This document shows, in pieces, positions 12,001 through 24,000 of a DNA stretch of 64,000 nucleotides (position 1 is its first letter; the number at the start of each line of letters is the position of its first letter). The notes under the pieces were generated by a model that worked only from the letters and a program-made list of their open reading frames with translations, was not told where the DNA came from and ran no database searches. Source of the stretch: Nelumbo lutea (lineage: Eukaryota; Streptophyta; Magnoliopsida; Proteales; Nelumbonaceae); assembly GCA_022828595.1 (NCBI GenBank), contig JAKGHH010000003.1, positions 51,511,759 to 51,575,758 of the forward strand, read 5' to 3'. The position numbers and the translations under genes were made by a program.

Positions 12001-15000
12001 ATTCCTTTTGTGATCTGTTGGGGAATTTAGAAAGAAAGTGTTAGAATAGCATATTTTATACTTTTTATGTTCTGTAAGTGCCGCAAGGGCACGAGTCTTT
12101 TTCTCCTTTTTTAAGTGTCGCCCTATGTATAATAAAGAATTCTGGTGCTACCAGAACTGATTTACTCTCCCAACTTCTCTTCTCCCTTCTCTCCTCTCTC
12201 TCTTCTCTTATTCTTCCATATTTCTTCTATTTTTTTCCTGTTAATGTGGTATCAGAGCAGTTCTACTGAGCTTGAGAGCAGATCGAACAAGGTTTTCTCC
12301 TTCACCTTGCTGTCTTCTCCAGCTGAGATCAACAAAATAAACCTATGACTGATACAGAAGTCTTTTTACTTTTCCTCCCTTTCTCTTGGTCGTGTACCAG
12401 AAAAATACCTATGAATTAAGGTAGCTGAATGCTGTAAACAAAGGATTGTGAGTTTCAAACCTTTTTCTGTGGATCGTGTGATCCTTCTACCTGAGAATGG
12501 AACTTCTGTAGGTCACAAATTACCTGCTTTTGCTCTCTTTTGGTATGACAACAATGTTTGTGGTCTCTCCTGGAAGTTGGTGTGTTTAAATGGTCTGGAA
12601 GAGTGGTGAACTATGACTGTTAAGTTAATTCAGCACTGAAATCAACCTGGAAAAATTTTTTTTGGGAAAATTGGAGCTGGTCTGTGTTCAAATTGTTTCC
12701 AGACTGTAGTGTGTGCATGTGGGCTACAGTCCTAATGTGTTCCTAGGACTGTTTTTTGGTGTCAAGAGGGATCCTAGGGTGTGTGTTAAAGTTGAATAGT
12801 GAGCTGAATCATGTCCTCTGAAAATTTTGCAACTTCTGGGGTTTCTAGAGGTCAAAACGGAATGAGTGGGGGCTGGATATAAGTTTCCCTATGGCTGTAA
12901 TTCTTTTTGATGGACTAAATTACCTTGAATGGTCTAGGGGAATTAAGCTCTACATTACTGCTAGGGGGAAAATAGGGTATATTAATGGTAAAGTGAAGGA
13001 ACCAAAGATTGGAAGTACAGAACATGACAGGTGGGAGCAAGGAACAGTATGGTGATGTCGTGGCTCTTGGTTTCCATGCTGCTACAAGTAAGAAAGTCAT
13101 TTAAGTGGGCTGAAACAGCTTGTGAAATATGGGAACAGGCAAAATCTACCTATTCAGAGCAGAAGCACTATGCAAAGATATACCACCTAGCTGTAAGTAG
13201 GTGGAGAGAAGTCTCTCAGTGTATACTCAGATTTGACATCAATGTAGAAGGATCTAGATCATTATTGTTGAGCAGAAGAAGAAAGGAAGGAAGAAGAAGA
13301 AGAAGGAGAAGAGAAGAGGCTTGAGACTTAAGGCCTCAAAAGAACTGCTTCATGCGAGTGAAGCATTTGTATTTATACTATGCTGGCCGTACAACACAAG
13401 AGGTCTACAAAATTACAAAAATACCCATGCGGGCACTAAACCTGTGTACAGTACATACAATACATCTGTCAACACTCCCCCTCAAGTTGGGGCATAGATA
13501 TCAATCATGCCCAACTTGTCACAGAGATCTTGGTGTCTTCAAAGCTGATGTATGGAGTGCATACTTCGCCTGTGATGATTTTCTCTCTGATAAAGTGCTT
13601 TTCAACTTCACTAGATTCTTTATCCACAACCTTATAGCTGCCTTGTTGTCACAGAGTAGAGTCACGGGTTTGTCCACTAGAAAACCCAACTCTCCCAATA
13701 GATTCTTTATCCACATACCTTCGGCTACTCCGTGTGCCATTGCACAGTACTCAACTTCAGCACTAGATCTAGCTACCACGGTTTGCTTCTTACTCCTCCA
13801 AGTAACAAGGTTCCCTCCTACAAAGGTGCAGTAACCACTAGTAGACCTTCTATCACTTTGAGATCCAGCCCAATCCGCATCTGTGTAAATTTCAACTCTC
13901 AAATGTCCATGTTTTTGGAATAATAAGCCGGCACCCAGGAACTTCTTAAGATACCGCAGTATTCTCTATGCTGCTTCAAGATGAGTGGACCTCGGTGCAT
14001 GCATGAACTGACTGAGGACACCAACAGCATATCCTATGTCTGGACGAGTCATAGAGAGGTACAAGAATCTCCCTACAAGCCTCTGAAATTGCTTCACATC
14101 CTTATGAGGTTCACCTTGGCTGTCACTTAACTTATGGTTGGGGTCAATGGGAGAGTCAACTGGCTTAACCCCAATCTTTCTAGTGTCCTTAAGCAAGTCT
14201 AGGACATATTTCCTTTGGGAAATTCAGATACCCTTTTTTGATCGGGCAACCTCAATTCCAAGGAAGTATTTGGCAGGTCCTAGATCTTTCACTTCGAACT
14301 GAGTGGCAAGGAAGCCCTTCAAACTTTGAATTTCATCCTTCCAGTCACCAGTAACAATTATGTCATCCACATATACTATTAGGGCAGCCATTTTACCTTC
14401 TCCCCTTTTTACAAACAGTGTGTAATCTGACTGACATTGCTTGTATCCCCTCTGCTTAACTGCAATATGAAATCTGCAAAACCAAGCTCTTGGTGATTGC
14501 TTCAGCCCATATAAAGACTTCTTTAACTTGCACACTTTCTGTTCATTTCCTTGAGCCTGAAAACCGGGGGGTTGAACCATATAAACTTCCTCTTCAAGGT
14601 CACCATTCAAGAAGGCATTCTTGATGTCGAGCTGATGTAGATCCCAAATCAGATTGGCAGCAAGAGAGAAAAGTACTCTAATAGAGTTCATTTTGGCAAC
14701 AGGGGCAAAGGTTTCTGCATAATCAACTCCATATACTTGAGTAAAACCCTTTGCCACTAAACGAGCTTTATACCTCTCCACGGTTCCATCAGACCCATGC
14801 TTAACAGTGAACACCCATTTACATCCAACTGGATCCTTTCCCTTAGGGAGATCAACAAGTTCTCACGTGCCATTCTTGTGAAGAGCATCAATCTCTTCCT
14901 TCATGGCATTTGTCCATTCTGGTACTGAGAGAGCTTCTGCCACATTCTTGGGAATAGGGATATTGTCAATGGAGGTAAGGAAGGCACGAAATGAAGGTGA

Positions 15001-18000
15001 GATGTTCTCATAGGAAACAAAGTGGGAAATGGGGTGTTTAGTGGTGCACAACCTAACACCTTTCCTGTGGGCAATAGGAAGGTCAAGATCATTAGCAATA
15101 GGGAGGTCAGAACCATCACTGGGAGTCAAGTTACCTGAGTGAGTATGATCTTCCCTCGAGGAATTTGATGGCACTTGAGGTACAGCTTCTGGATTCTCCA
15201 CAGCTCTTGAACCTGGTTGGCCTTTACGACGACGAGAAAAAACACGGAAAGGTGGAGGATCAGAAGGAGAAGGATTAAGAAGAGGAGGAAGTTGAACCAG
15301 TTTCTCCTCATGTCTACACTCCCCCTGAGAAGAAACAGGAAAGAAGGGCTCATCTTAAAAGAAGGTAACATCCATGGAGACACAGAATCTCCGAGAAACA
15401 GGATCAAAGCAACTATACCCTTTCTGAGAGAATGAGTAGCCAAGAAATATGCACGGGATAGCACGATAGTCCAATTTCCCTCGGTTGGGAAATAGGTTTT
15501 GGACAAAGCATCGACAACCAAAAACACGAGGGATAGAAAGAAGAGGGGCCTTAGGAAAGAGAAGCTGATGTGGGGCTTTGTACTCTAACCAACGAGAGGG
15601 CATTCGGTTAATGAGGTATGTAGAACAAAGGACAGCCTCAAGCCAAAATCGTTTGGGAACATTCATGTGGAGTAGTAGACCCCGTGCCACTTCAAGGAGG
15701 AGTCGGTTCTTTCGTTCAGCCACACCATTTTGTTGTGGCGTGCGGGCACAAGAGCTCCGATGAAGTGAGCCATGTGAAGCAAAGAACTCCGTGAGGTCAC
15801 TATGAAAAAACTCTTTTGCATTGTCTGACTGAAATATTTGAATCTCGGTCTGAAATTGGGTGAAGACCATCCGCTGAAAATCTTGGATAATTTTTTGTAC
15901 TTCCTTACGGGTTCACATTGGATATACCCAAGTGTATCTGGAATAATCGTCAATGAAGGTAATGAAGTACTTGTAGCCACTCTCAGAAGGTAAAGTAACA
16001 GGCTCCACACATCAGAATGCACAATGTGAAAAGGAAACTCTGATTTACTATTTCTTTGAGGAAATTGAGTTCTACAATGCTTGCTTAATTGATGCGTTTG
16101 ACAAGAAAAATTAGATACAGACACTGACTTACACAGTTCTGGGAAAACAACTTTCAAGGACTCAAAGGACAAATGACCCAGACGACAATGCCACAAATAT
16201 ATTTTACTCTTTCTGAACTGACTCATAGACTCTGTAACTACTAGTAGAGGTACCCCCCCTTTGCCACCAAAACAATTGCATCCCCTCCGGTGCTGTTCAT
16301 CAAGTTTCTCCTGCTCTCTTCAAACTGGACAAGAACATAGACCTCCTGAATTGAAGGAAGATCCTTAGAACTTAGAATTTGTACTCTGATGGATTCATAG
16401 ATAGGATTGAGACCATGTAAAAAAGCAAACACTCTTTGCTGTGAGACAAATTTATTATACAATTTTGCATCTTCATCACACTTCCAATCAATATTCTGGT
16501 AATGGTCCAACTCCTTTCGAACAGTGGTCAAGTCAGAGTAATAAACTGATAAACTTCTCTCCCCCTGTTGACAAGTAGATGAGGCTGCTTGTAGTTCATA
16601 AATCTTGGCATAGTGTCGAAGTTCAGAATATGTGGATTTTGCCTATTCCCAAATCTCATTTGCAGTTTCAGCCCACATGAAGTTCTTCCTTATTTGCGGT
16701 TGCATGGAGATCAAAAGCCATGACATAACCATACTATTCTCCTGATCCCATCTATCATGTTCTGCATTTCTAGAAGGTGGTTCTTTGATTCTTCCATTTA
16801 TGTAGCCTATTTTTCCCCCTGCAGTTATGTATAACTTGATCCCTCTTGACCACTCTAGGTAATTTAACCCATCAAGAGGAACAACAGCCATAGGGAAGGA
16901 TAGGTCACTACTCCCACTCATTCCATTAATCATTGTGGAGATTCCAGATGTAGCTGAATCTTCACTATTCGTGATTCTAGGTTTAGAAGTACACAAAACC
17001 AAAGGCACACGGCCTTACAGAGCTGCTACAGTCCACAACTAGGCACTTGCTGATTTTCGGTTTCACAGAGAACCAAGCACAAACACTGCAGCTGCAGTAC
17101 TAGTTTGTATGACCTACACTTTGTAGGAGTCCACAAAACAATATATGAACACTGCACTTGCAGTGTAACCAGGTCTGAATGACCTACAGTTTTACAACTT
17201 TCATGAAGCTCCCTTAGTAGGAACAGCAATACAAGTGGTGGTTCACCACACCTAATCAGCTGATATCCACTTTCCAGGGCAGCCGAACAGTCACTTAGGG
17301 TTTAGGGTTCATCAACAGTCCCTTAGAGAGCTGAATAGAGCAACATACAATCGGAGGAGGGGAAAAAAACAGCTGAACAGTCCCTACTCAGATTTTAGGA
17401 CATTAACAGTCCATCGAAACAGTGCAAGAAGAGAACCATAAACAGAGAAACTTCAATTCAGTACCTAGGTCACCCGAACTGTGAATAGGCAGTACACTCA
17501 TGGACTCAATCTTCTCTACAGGCCAAAACCCTTCTTCGTACATCTGGGATGGTTTTCTACAGTCTTCTTAGTCGAGCAACTCCAGTCACCAGCACCCGGG
17601 CTGGAGGATAAAGAAGAAAAAAACTTGTAGCATAACCCTTTTCTGCGCTAGGAAGTTGAACAGTCAGCTTTCTTGTAGCAGAACCCTACTCGGTAGTGGA
17701 GACTAACCGCAGCACTAGAGAATGCTTCCTCTTCCTTGTCTTCGAGCATCAGGACTATAGCTTCTACGCAGCAGTGGAGAGAGACCTCAGCTGGTTGTTT
17801 TCCAGGCCTGGTCGGTTCTGCTCTGATACCATGTTGAGCAGAAGAAGCAGAAGAAGAAGAAGAAGAAGAAGAAGAAGAAAGGAAGGAAGAAGAAGAAGAA
17901 AGAGAAGAGAAGAGGCTGCAGACTTAAGGCCTCAAAAGAACTGCTTCATGCGAGTGAAGCATTTGTATTTATACTATACCGGCCATACAACACAAGAGGT

Positions 18001-21000
18001 CTACAAAATTACAAAAATACCCCTGCGGGCACTAAACATGTGTACAGTACATACAATACATCTTTCAACAATTATCAAAGTGTGAATTGGAAATGTGATG
18101 AAGATGCAAATGCCTACAAGTCCCTTGTCTCCCAACAACGAGCATTTGCTTTTCTTTTGGGACTAAATCCTATGTATGAGTCTATCAGGTTACAAATCTT
18201 GGGAAGTGAGGACTTAACTTTAATCCAAGAGGTTTATGCCTAAGTTCTTTTTTTTTTTAAGAATCAAAAAGAAATTTCATTAAATTGAAAAAAGGGAAGT
18301 ATACCTCAACACCAATGGTTGTCAAGTTGACACACCCAATACACACTAGAGATCAAGCTGAAGAAGAGTCTTCATTACAAGGCTGTAAATCAAGGGTACT
18401 CCAGAATCTTTCCAACAAACCATCCTTGGATACTTGGTCAAAACTGGAAATCTAAGCATCCAGTCTGATAAACCCCACTTCCACTACTCGTTTACATCTT
18501 ACAAACAAACCGATACTGAGAATGTTCCATTTCGTTCCCAACCTTTTGAACACCCCTGAATTCCAAATAATACAGTTCCTCCTGAAAGTCCTGAAGCTTT
18601 CAGTTCCACCTCTCTCCTCCCTCCTCTCCCAAGGTTTCATTCTTCATTTTTAAGTCGTAAATTTCCCAGTTTTGTTTTAGTTTTGTTTCTTGTAATAACA
18701 CCACTTCTGGTTTGAGATATAAGCAGATTTCTCACTATCCCCCTTCTTCTTCCTTCCTTCAGACTCCTCATTCCAACTACGAATCGTCATCCCTCTCCCC
18801 TTCCCCCTGTCTACCCCCCAACTCCCTTCACTCGTTCTTGTCTAGACCCTCTTCTTCTCCCCCTTCCTCGTCCCACCCCTTGTTTTTTTTTTCTAGAATC
18901 TTCTTCCTCCTCTTTCTCTTCTCTCTTCTTTTTTTCAAATTTCTCAAATTCCATCTTTGCAAAACCTTCTCCTCCCCATAACACTAAGCCAAGGGATTTC
19001 CCTATCTCGACATCCCTTTCCACCAATTTATTGATATTCACTTCTCCATTTTGTACTAGCTCTGAGATGTTTTGGTCATTTTGAAATTTTTGTGCTCTTT
19101 CTTCCTCTCTAACCTTGTCCCATGTTTCTCCAACTTTGTTCCCCTCCCTTTCCACCAATTTATTGATATTCACTTCTCCATTTTGTACTAGCTCTGAGAT
19201 GTTTTGGTCATTTTGAAATTTTTGTGCTCTTTCTTCCACTCTAACCTTGTTCCCTGTTTCTCCAACTTTGTTCCCCTCCCTTTCCACCAATTTATTGATA
19301 TTCACTTCTCCATTCTGTACTAGCTCTGAGATGTTTTGGTCATTTTGAAATTTTTGTGCTCTTTCTTCCTCTCTAACCTTGTCCCCTGTTTCTCCAACTT
19401 TGTTCCCCTCCCTTTCCTTTTCCTCTTCTAGTCTCTGAAGAAGGCTTGATTGCCTCCTTTTTTCTTTTATATGCCCTGTTTTGCAGCTCTCCTCCTTCCT
19501 CCCCCTCCCGCTACTTTCTTTTTTCTTTTGTTTTTCCCCTACTCCCTCTTCTATCCTCTCTCCTTCCTCCTGTTCAGTCCTTCCGAAGAGGGGGTGTTCA
19601 GCAAAACAACTTGACTTACCTCTTTAGATATGGGGGCAGGCTGTAGGATATTAGAACCAATTCTCTTCACTAATCCTCTCTTGCTTCTTTCGATCTTTTC
19701 GGGTTCCGCTTCCTCTGTTGTGTTCTCCTTAAATGTTGGAGTTGGTTTGGCAGGATTCTGCTCCTCCTCTAGCCTGAGAGGCCTCCTTGGTGACCTTGAC
19801 TCCTCTCCATAACCACCTAGGATGGCCTCTTTCTTGTTGCTATTAGTTTATGAGCGCAGTTCAAACTCCCAACTACTCGACTGAGAGAAATGGTCTCCTA
19901 CAACTTTCTAAGCTTCAACACCACTTTTGCTTCTTTCTGCCCTTGTCGATTTGTCCTCTGTTCATTGTTTCTGAGTTTTATCTTCCACCACCAAACTTGC
20001 CAATGTCTTATTGCCTTCCTCACTTTCCTGGGTTCTTATTTTCCTTCCGTTTTTATACATGTTCACTATCCAAATCCATTTTTCCTTCTCTTCCTCTTTG
20101 TGTGTTCTAGCAATAGAACTATTGGTTTTCAACCGACTAGAGCTCTCCTTCTGCGAGAGAAAGTGGCTTTTCCCAAAAACGCCCCTCTTTGAACCTGACT
20201 TTTGGAGTCTTGACCTTAACTTAAAATTTACTGTTAACCTGTTTAAGCGGTTCCTCTTTTTTTGTTGTGTACTCTTTGCTACCGGTTGGAGCCTATTCTC
20301 CTCTCCCTTCCTTTTTCCCCCCTCTATTAAAATACTTCCTTCTTTTGATCCGGGCCCATCGACCTCCATCTGTCCCCTTTCTCGATCTGCCATCTTATCC
20401 CCATCATCCACCTGTAGCCTTTTCTTTATGGCAATTTCTAGCTCATCACCTTCTTCCTCTTCTCTTCATCTCTTCGGCTTCCTCTTCTTCTCCAAATTCT
20501 CCCTTGTCTTGTCATTCAAGCTTCCTTCTTCCCTCGTCCTCCTCGCTCCTTCCTCCCTCCTCCTCCTCTCTCCTATGGATCAGTTTAGTTCAGTTTGAAA
20601 AGAGTAGAAGTGTGATGAATTGTGCAGAGGGGAAGCCAGTTGCATTGACAGTCAGAGGAGGTACAAGTGGAAATGGAGGAGTTCATTTTAAGAAGGGTGG
20701 CGTCCAGAAGAGGGTGGATGACAAAGACAAACTTTGGTGCACTCATTGTCAAAAGTCTAGGCACACTAGAGACACGTATTGGGATCTCCATGGGAAGCCT
20801 AAGTGGGCTTAGGAATTAATTAAGAAACCAACAACTTATCAAAGTAAGAAGCTAGCTCAGCAGAATCAGAAGAAATATAACTCCAGCAAATGTGGTCTCT
20901 CAAGAGACAGGTCCCATGGTACCTTAGGAACATCCCTCTGGTTCTGATCCCAAGGAAGAGATTATTAACTGTTTTCATGACCATTTAGAGTTATATGGTA

Positions 21001-24000
21001 GGACACTACATTAGGTGAATTTTGGCCTTATCCCTTCTACCTCCTTTGCATCTATATCAGGTAACTCTGCCATTGTCTTCCATGTGTCATCTCATACATC
21101 TGAATTCCCCTGAATAATTGACCCTGGAGCTTCAAATCACATGACTGGTAAGTCAAATTTGTTTCAGGCATATAACCTCCTCTCTATGAGAGATAAGGTG
21201 AGACTGGCTGATGGTCCATTCTCCACAATAGCCTGTCAATGAACCATCTCCCCTCCTTTTGGCCTTACCCTCTTTAATGTGTTGCATGTTCCAAAATTGC
21301 CTATCAATTTACTTTCCATCAGTAACTCACTCTTTGAATTGCTCAGTTACCTTCTTTCTTTCTGTTGTGACAGCTGTTTATTTTATTTTACATCCCTTCT
21401 CTTCTCCTCTCCTCTCTCTTCTCTTTTCTCTCGTTCTCTCTATCCAGGAAAATTACACTTTCTCGTGTGTTCTAGGATTTGACCTCAGGAAGGACGATCG
21501 GTAGAGGAAGCATGGTGGATGGTCTCTACGTGTTGGAGAACAAAGCCGGTTTTGTGGCTGCAAAGTCTTTGAGTTTGCCTAGCGAGAGCCACGCCTAGGC
21601 ATAGTCATCTTGGTCATCTTTCCTTTGAGCCATTAAAGCCTATAATTCTAGAGTTATTTCATAAAAAATCTGAATTTCCTTTTCACATTGTTTTATTCTA
21701 ATGTTTGGGGCCCTATTACTCTACCTTCAGAAACTGACTATAAGTATTTCACTACTTTGAATCTTTGATTATGACTACTCTAGATATACTTGGATTTATC
21801 CTATGCAATTTAGAGATGAAGTGTCAAAGATTGTGAAGGATTTTCAATGCATGATTTTTACTCAATTCCAAAACTGAGATTCATATTTTCTAGTCAGACA
21901 ATGCAAAGGAGTATTTTCATGGTAATCTCATAGAGTTCTTTGCTTCGTGTGGATCCCTTCATCGAAGCTCCTATACTAAGGCACCTCAACAAAATGGTGT
22001 TGTTGAGAGGAAAAAGCATCTTCTTGAAGTTGCTCATGGATTATTACTCCATATGCATGTCCCAAAACGCTTTTACATGGATGTTGTTATGTATGTTGCA
22101 TATATCATCAACCATCATATATTGTCTTAGTTGCTAGAGTCTAAGGCCCAACATCAACCGTTGTTTCCTTAGGCCCCTTTGTCCTCTATTCCAATGTGTC
22201 TTTGGATGTCGTTGCTTTGCTCATGACTTGTCCCCTATTCATGGTAAGCTTTATCCTTGTGCTACCCCTTGTATTTTTCTAGGTTACCCTTTGTCTCAAA
22301 AGGGCTACCGATGCTATGATGTTGCTTTACGCAAGTACTATGTCTTCACTGATGTGTCCTTTGAGAGTAGGGTTGAGGAGAAACACGCTCAGGTTCAATT
22401 ACCTCCTCTTCCTGATCCTCCTCCATTCCATGTCTTTCTTCATCACCAAAAGAGCTAGCAGAGTTCAAGAGCCATGGAATCTGAAACTATGCTGCCAACA
22501 TCATCAGGCTCTCCAAAGGCAAATCTTCATCAGCCAAGTACACTTGTTCCTATTGATATACTCGATCCTCTTGATATTGATCCTCCTGTTATTGATCTTG
22601 ATGTTCTTATTGCTAAGAGAAAGTGTGTTAGATCTTGTACTACTAATCATCCTATTTCTCACTTTGTGTCTTATGATCATATTTCACCTTCATATCATGC
22701 TTTTCTTTCCTTCATTAATAGCATTTCTATCCCTAAGAATGTGGCAGAAGCCTTATCCATACCTGATTGGCACTTGGGAGTTGGTTGATCTTCCTAAAGG
22801 GAAAGAACCACTGGGATGTAAGTGGGTGTTCACAGTGAAGTATAGGGTTGATGGTATGATAGAAAGGTACAAAGCCAGATTGGTGGCAAAAGGGTTTACA
22901 TAGGTGTATGGAGTAGACTATGCGGAAACCCTTGCTCCAATAGCCAAGATGAACTCTACCAGAATCCTCCTTTCACCAACAGCTAATCTTGACTAAGAAC
23001 TTCACCAATTGGACATAAAAAAACGCATTCTTGAATGGTGACCTAGAGGAGGCGTACATGACTCAACCTCTGGGTTTTTGTTGCAAAGGTAGTGAGCAAA
23101 AGGTGTGTAGGTTAAAAAAATCATTATATGGTTGAAACAGTCACCTTGGGCCTAGTTTGGTAAGTTTCACTTGGTTGTACAACAGGTGGGATTTAAATAA
23201 TGTCAGTCAGATCATACTTTGTGAAGAAAGGTCAAGGAAAAATTGTAGCTCTAATAGTGTATGTTGATGACATAGTGGTCACAAGAGATTAGAAGACTAA
23301 AATACAAAAGTTAAAGAAATTCTTAGCCACTCAATTCGAGGTGAAAGATCCAGGCCCCTTTCGTTATTTCCTTGGGATTGAAGTTGCCCGCTCTCAAAAG
23401 GGCATCTTTATTTCTTAAAGGAAATACATCTTAGATCTATTAGAGGACACAGGCAAGTTGGAAGTGAAGCCAATTAATTCACCCATTGACCCTAATCATC
23501 AATTGGGTGACAATCAGGGGGGCTATGAAAGATGTGAAGAAGTGCCAAAGACTTGTAGGGAGACTCTTATATCTGTCTATGACTAGACCTGACATTGCTT
23601 ATGTTGTGGGTGTCCTTAGTTAGTTCATGCATAATCCCAAGACTTCCCACTTTGAAGCTGCAAAAGGGATCCTCAGATACCTCAAGAAGTTCCCAAAGGC
23701 TGGTTTGTTATTCTAGAAACATGGGCATTTGAAAGTTGAAGTGTATACAAATGTTAACTGGGCAAAGGTAGTTGATGATAGAAAGCCTACAAGTGGATAT
23801 TATACTTTTGTGGGACGAAACTTAGTCACCAAGAGAAGTAAAAAACAAAGTGTGGTGGCTAGGTCCAATGCTGAAGCAGAATATGGAGCTATGTCTCATG
23901 GAATTGCTGAAATCATGTGGATAAAGAACCTATTAGGTGAATTGGGATTTACAGTTAACAACCCTATGTCACTCTATTGTGACAACAAAGTTGCTATCAA

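Larger units (their letters stand above)
13266..18070 (-). mobile_element. Ty1/copia element (copia B), complete ends, internal deletion
   Basis: It is 4805 bp with LTRs at 13266-13474 and 17832-18070. An exact 5-bp duplication ATTAT (13261-13265, 18071-18075) flanks it. Minus-strand primer-binding site TGGTATCAGAGC lies at 17820-17831 and the polypurine tract (CTCCCCCT on plus) at 13475. Gag, integrase, RT and RNase H are readable, but the zinc knuckle and protease are absent (junction near 16241-16256). Only a few stops are seen. It is inserted in the gag of the related copia C. Confidence 0.95.
18248..20585 (-). mobile_element. LINE-like insertion (element D) in copia C gag
   Basis: On the minus strand it ends ..TTTAATGAAATTTC.. 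and an 11-bp A tail (T run at 18248-18258). The copia C gag frame EVYA-LVQFEKS is split exactly here. A short duplication (AAGTTC left, TAGTTC right) flanks it. The 5' end (20400-20585) is GA-rich on the minus strand. A 150-codon frame (20411-19962) and a repeat-containing frame (19305-18811) could be ORF1-like. No ORF2/RT is seen, so it is either internally deleted or a non-autonomous element. Confidence 0.72.

Noticed and set aside
18811..19305. Host protein with 44-residue repeats
   Set aside because: It lies in a transposon-like insertion within copia C and its frame is short; no host gene evidence.
11827..19414. Short tandem repeats (32 bp, 132 bp) as CRISPR-like arrays
   Set aside because: The repeats are contiguous without unique spacers, and the DNA is of plant origin.
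18712..20598. Plus-strand Ser/Pro/Phe-rich open frames (for example 18712-18981, 20011-20598)
   Set aside because: They are the complements of GA-rich sequence in element D and have no domain.
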